From: Streptomyces xiaopingdaonensis
GTDB taxonomy: Bacteria > Actinomycetota > Actinomycetes > Streptomycetales > Streptomycetaceae
Direction: 5' to 3'
Assembly: GCF_000262345.1 (NCBI RefSeq)
Contig: NZ_AJTQ01000167.1
Span: forward strand, 1 to 43,702
DNA: 43,702 nt
The translations under genes and the position numbers were made by a program. This document shows positions 43,622 to 43,702 of the stretch, in pieces (the first letter of the stretch is position 1; every line of letters begins with the position of its first letter). The notes beneath the pieces are model-generated. The model was not told where the DNA came from. It saw only the letters and a list, made by a program, of their open reading frames with translations, and did not search any database.

Positions 43622-43702
43622 CCCGGTACGGCGCCGGGCTGTCGTTGCGGTCGGCGGACGTGGCAGCCCGCGCCGTGTGCGTCGGCCGGTCCGTGCCCGC
43701 CG

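Overview
The window is chromosomal DNA from a Streptomyces-like actinomycete. The GC content is very high, third codon positions are strongly G/C, GTG and TTG starts are frequent, and several families are typical of the group: paired XRE/DUF397 regulators, S-adenosyl methyltransferases of the DUF574 type, SpoIIE-type PP2C phosphatases with GAF and ATPase domains, LppU-like secreted proteins, an oxyR-ahpCD locus and a Tat-exported amidohydrolase. No rRNA, tRNA, CRISPR array, phage gene or transposase was seen.

Layout. 1-4021 (+): 3' end of a DUF402 gene, a class I methyltransferase and a GAF-SpoIIE-HATPase phosphatase. 4088-6363: peroxide defence, with ahpC-ahpD on the minus strand divergent from oxyR. 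6502-7718 (-): an SPFH/prohibitin-like membrane protein followed by an overlapping ribbon-helix-helix gene. 8067-11331: a membrane alpha/beta hydrolase (+) and an AI-2E family permease (-). 11637-15548 (-): a secreted SLT-type muramidase with a stem-loop-rich leader, a PIN-PhoH ATPase and an isoprenyl transferase (uppS). 15656-19982: an aldo/keto reductase, a type IV prepilin peptidase, a tiny 58-aa gene, an LppU-like anchored protein and a membrane protein. 20261-23705 (+): cassette 1, made of a WXG100-like helical protein, a large WXG-headed protein whose reading frame is broken near its N-terminus, a lipoprotein, and a decayed tail of a second lipoprotein copy. 23917-28118: a C39-like secreted peptidase, an alpha/beta hydrolase, an MFS pump and a DUF574 methyltransferase. 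28144-31431: an IclR regulator overlapping an MFS gene that carries an in-frame stop, then a hydroxyacid dehydrogenase. 31570-37109 (+): a membrane PP2C phosphatase, a Tat-exported beta-propeller/amidohydrolase fusion and a secreted NLP (NPP1) protein. 37106-38986: an ATPase-like regulator divergent from an XRE/DUF397 pair. 39020-42578 (-): cassette 2, a compact five-gene operon whose first two genes are paralogues of cassette 1. 42815-43621 (+): a second DUF574 methyltransferase.

The most interesting signal is the pair of cassettes at 20261-23705 and 39020-42578. In both, a nearly identical 150-154 aa helical protein is followed after the same 10-base junction by a protein whose first ~150 residues are conserved and contain a W-x-G motif, while the C-termini are unrelated: about 500 soluble residues in one, a glycine-zipper membrane-insertion-like segment in the other. 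Each is followed by a cell-envelope protein (lipoprotein or membrane protein), and cassette 1 also has a degenerate second lipoprotein tail. This is the architecture of WXG/LXG-type polymorphic toxins secreted by type VII systems, with partner and immunity genes. The toxin and immunity roles are inference. No ESX secretion machinery is encoded inside the window.

Other points: a probable single-base nonsense mutation in an MFS gene, an IclR-like operator, a candidate RHH autoregulation site with CTAGC repeats 11 bases apart, and several perfect intergenic palindromes.
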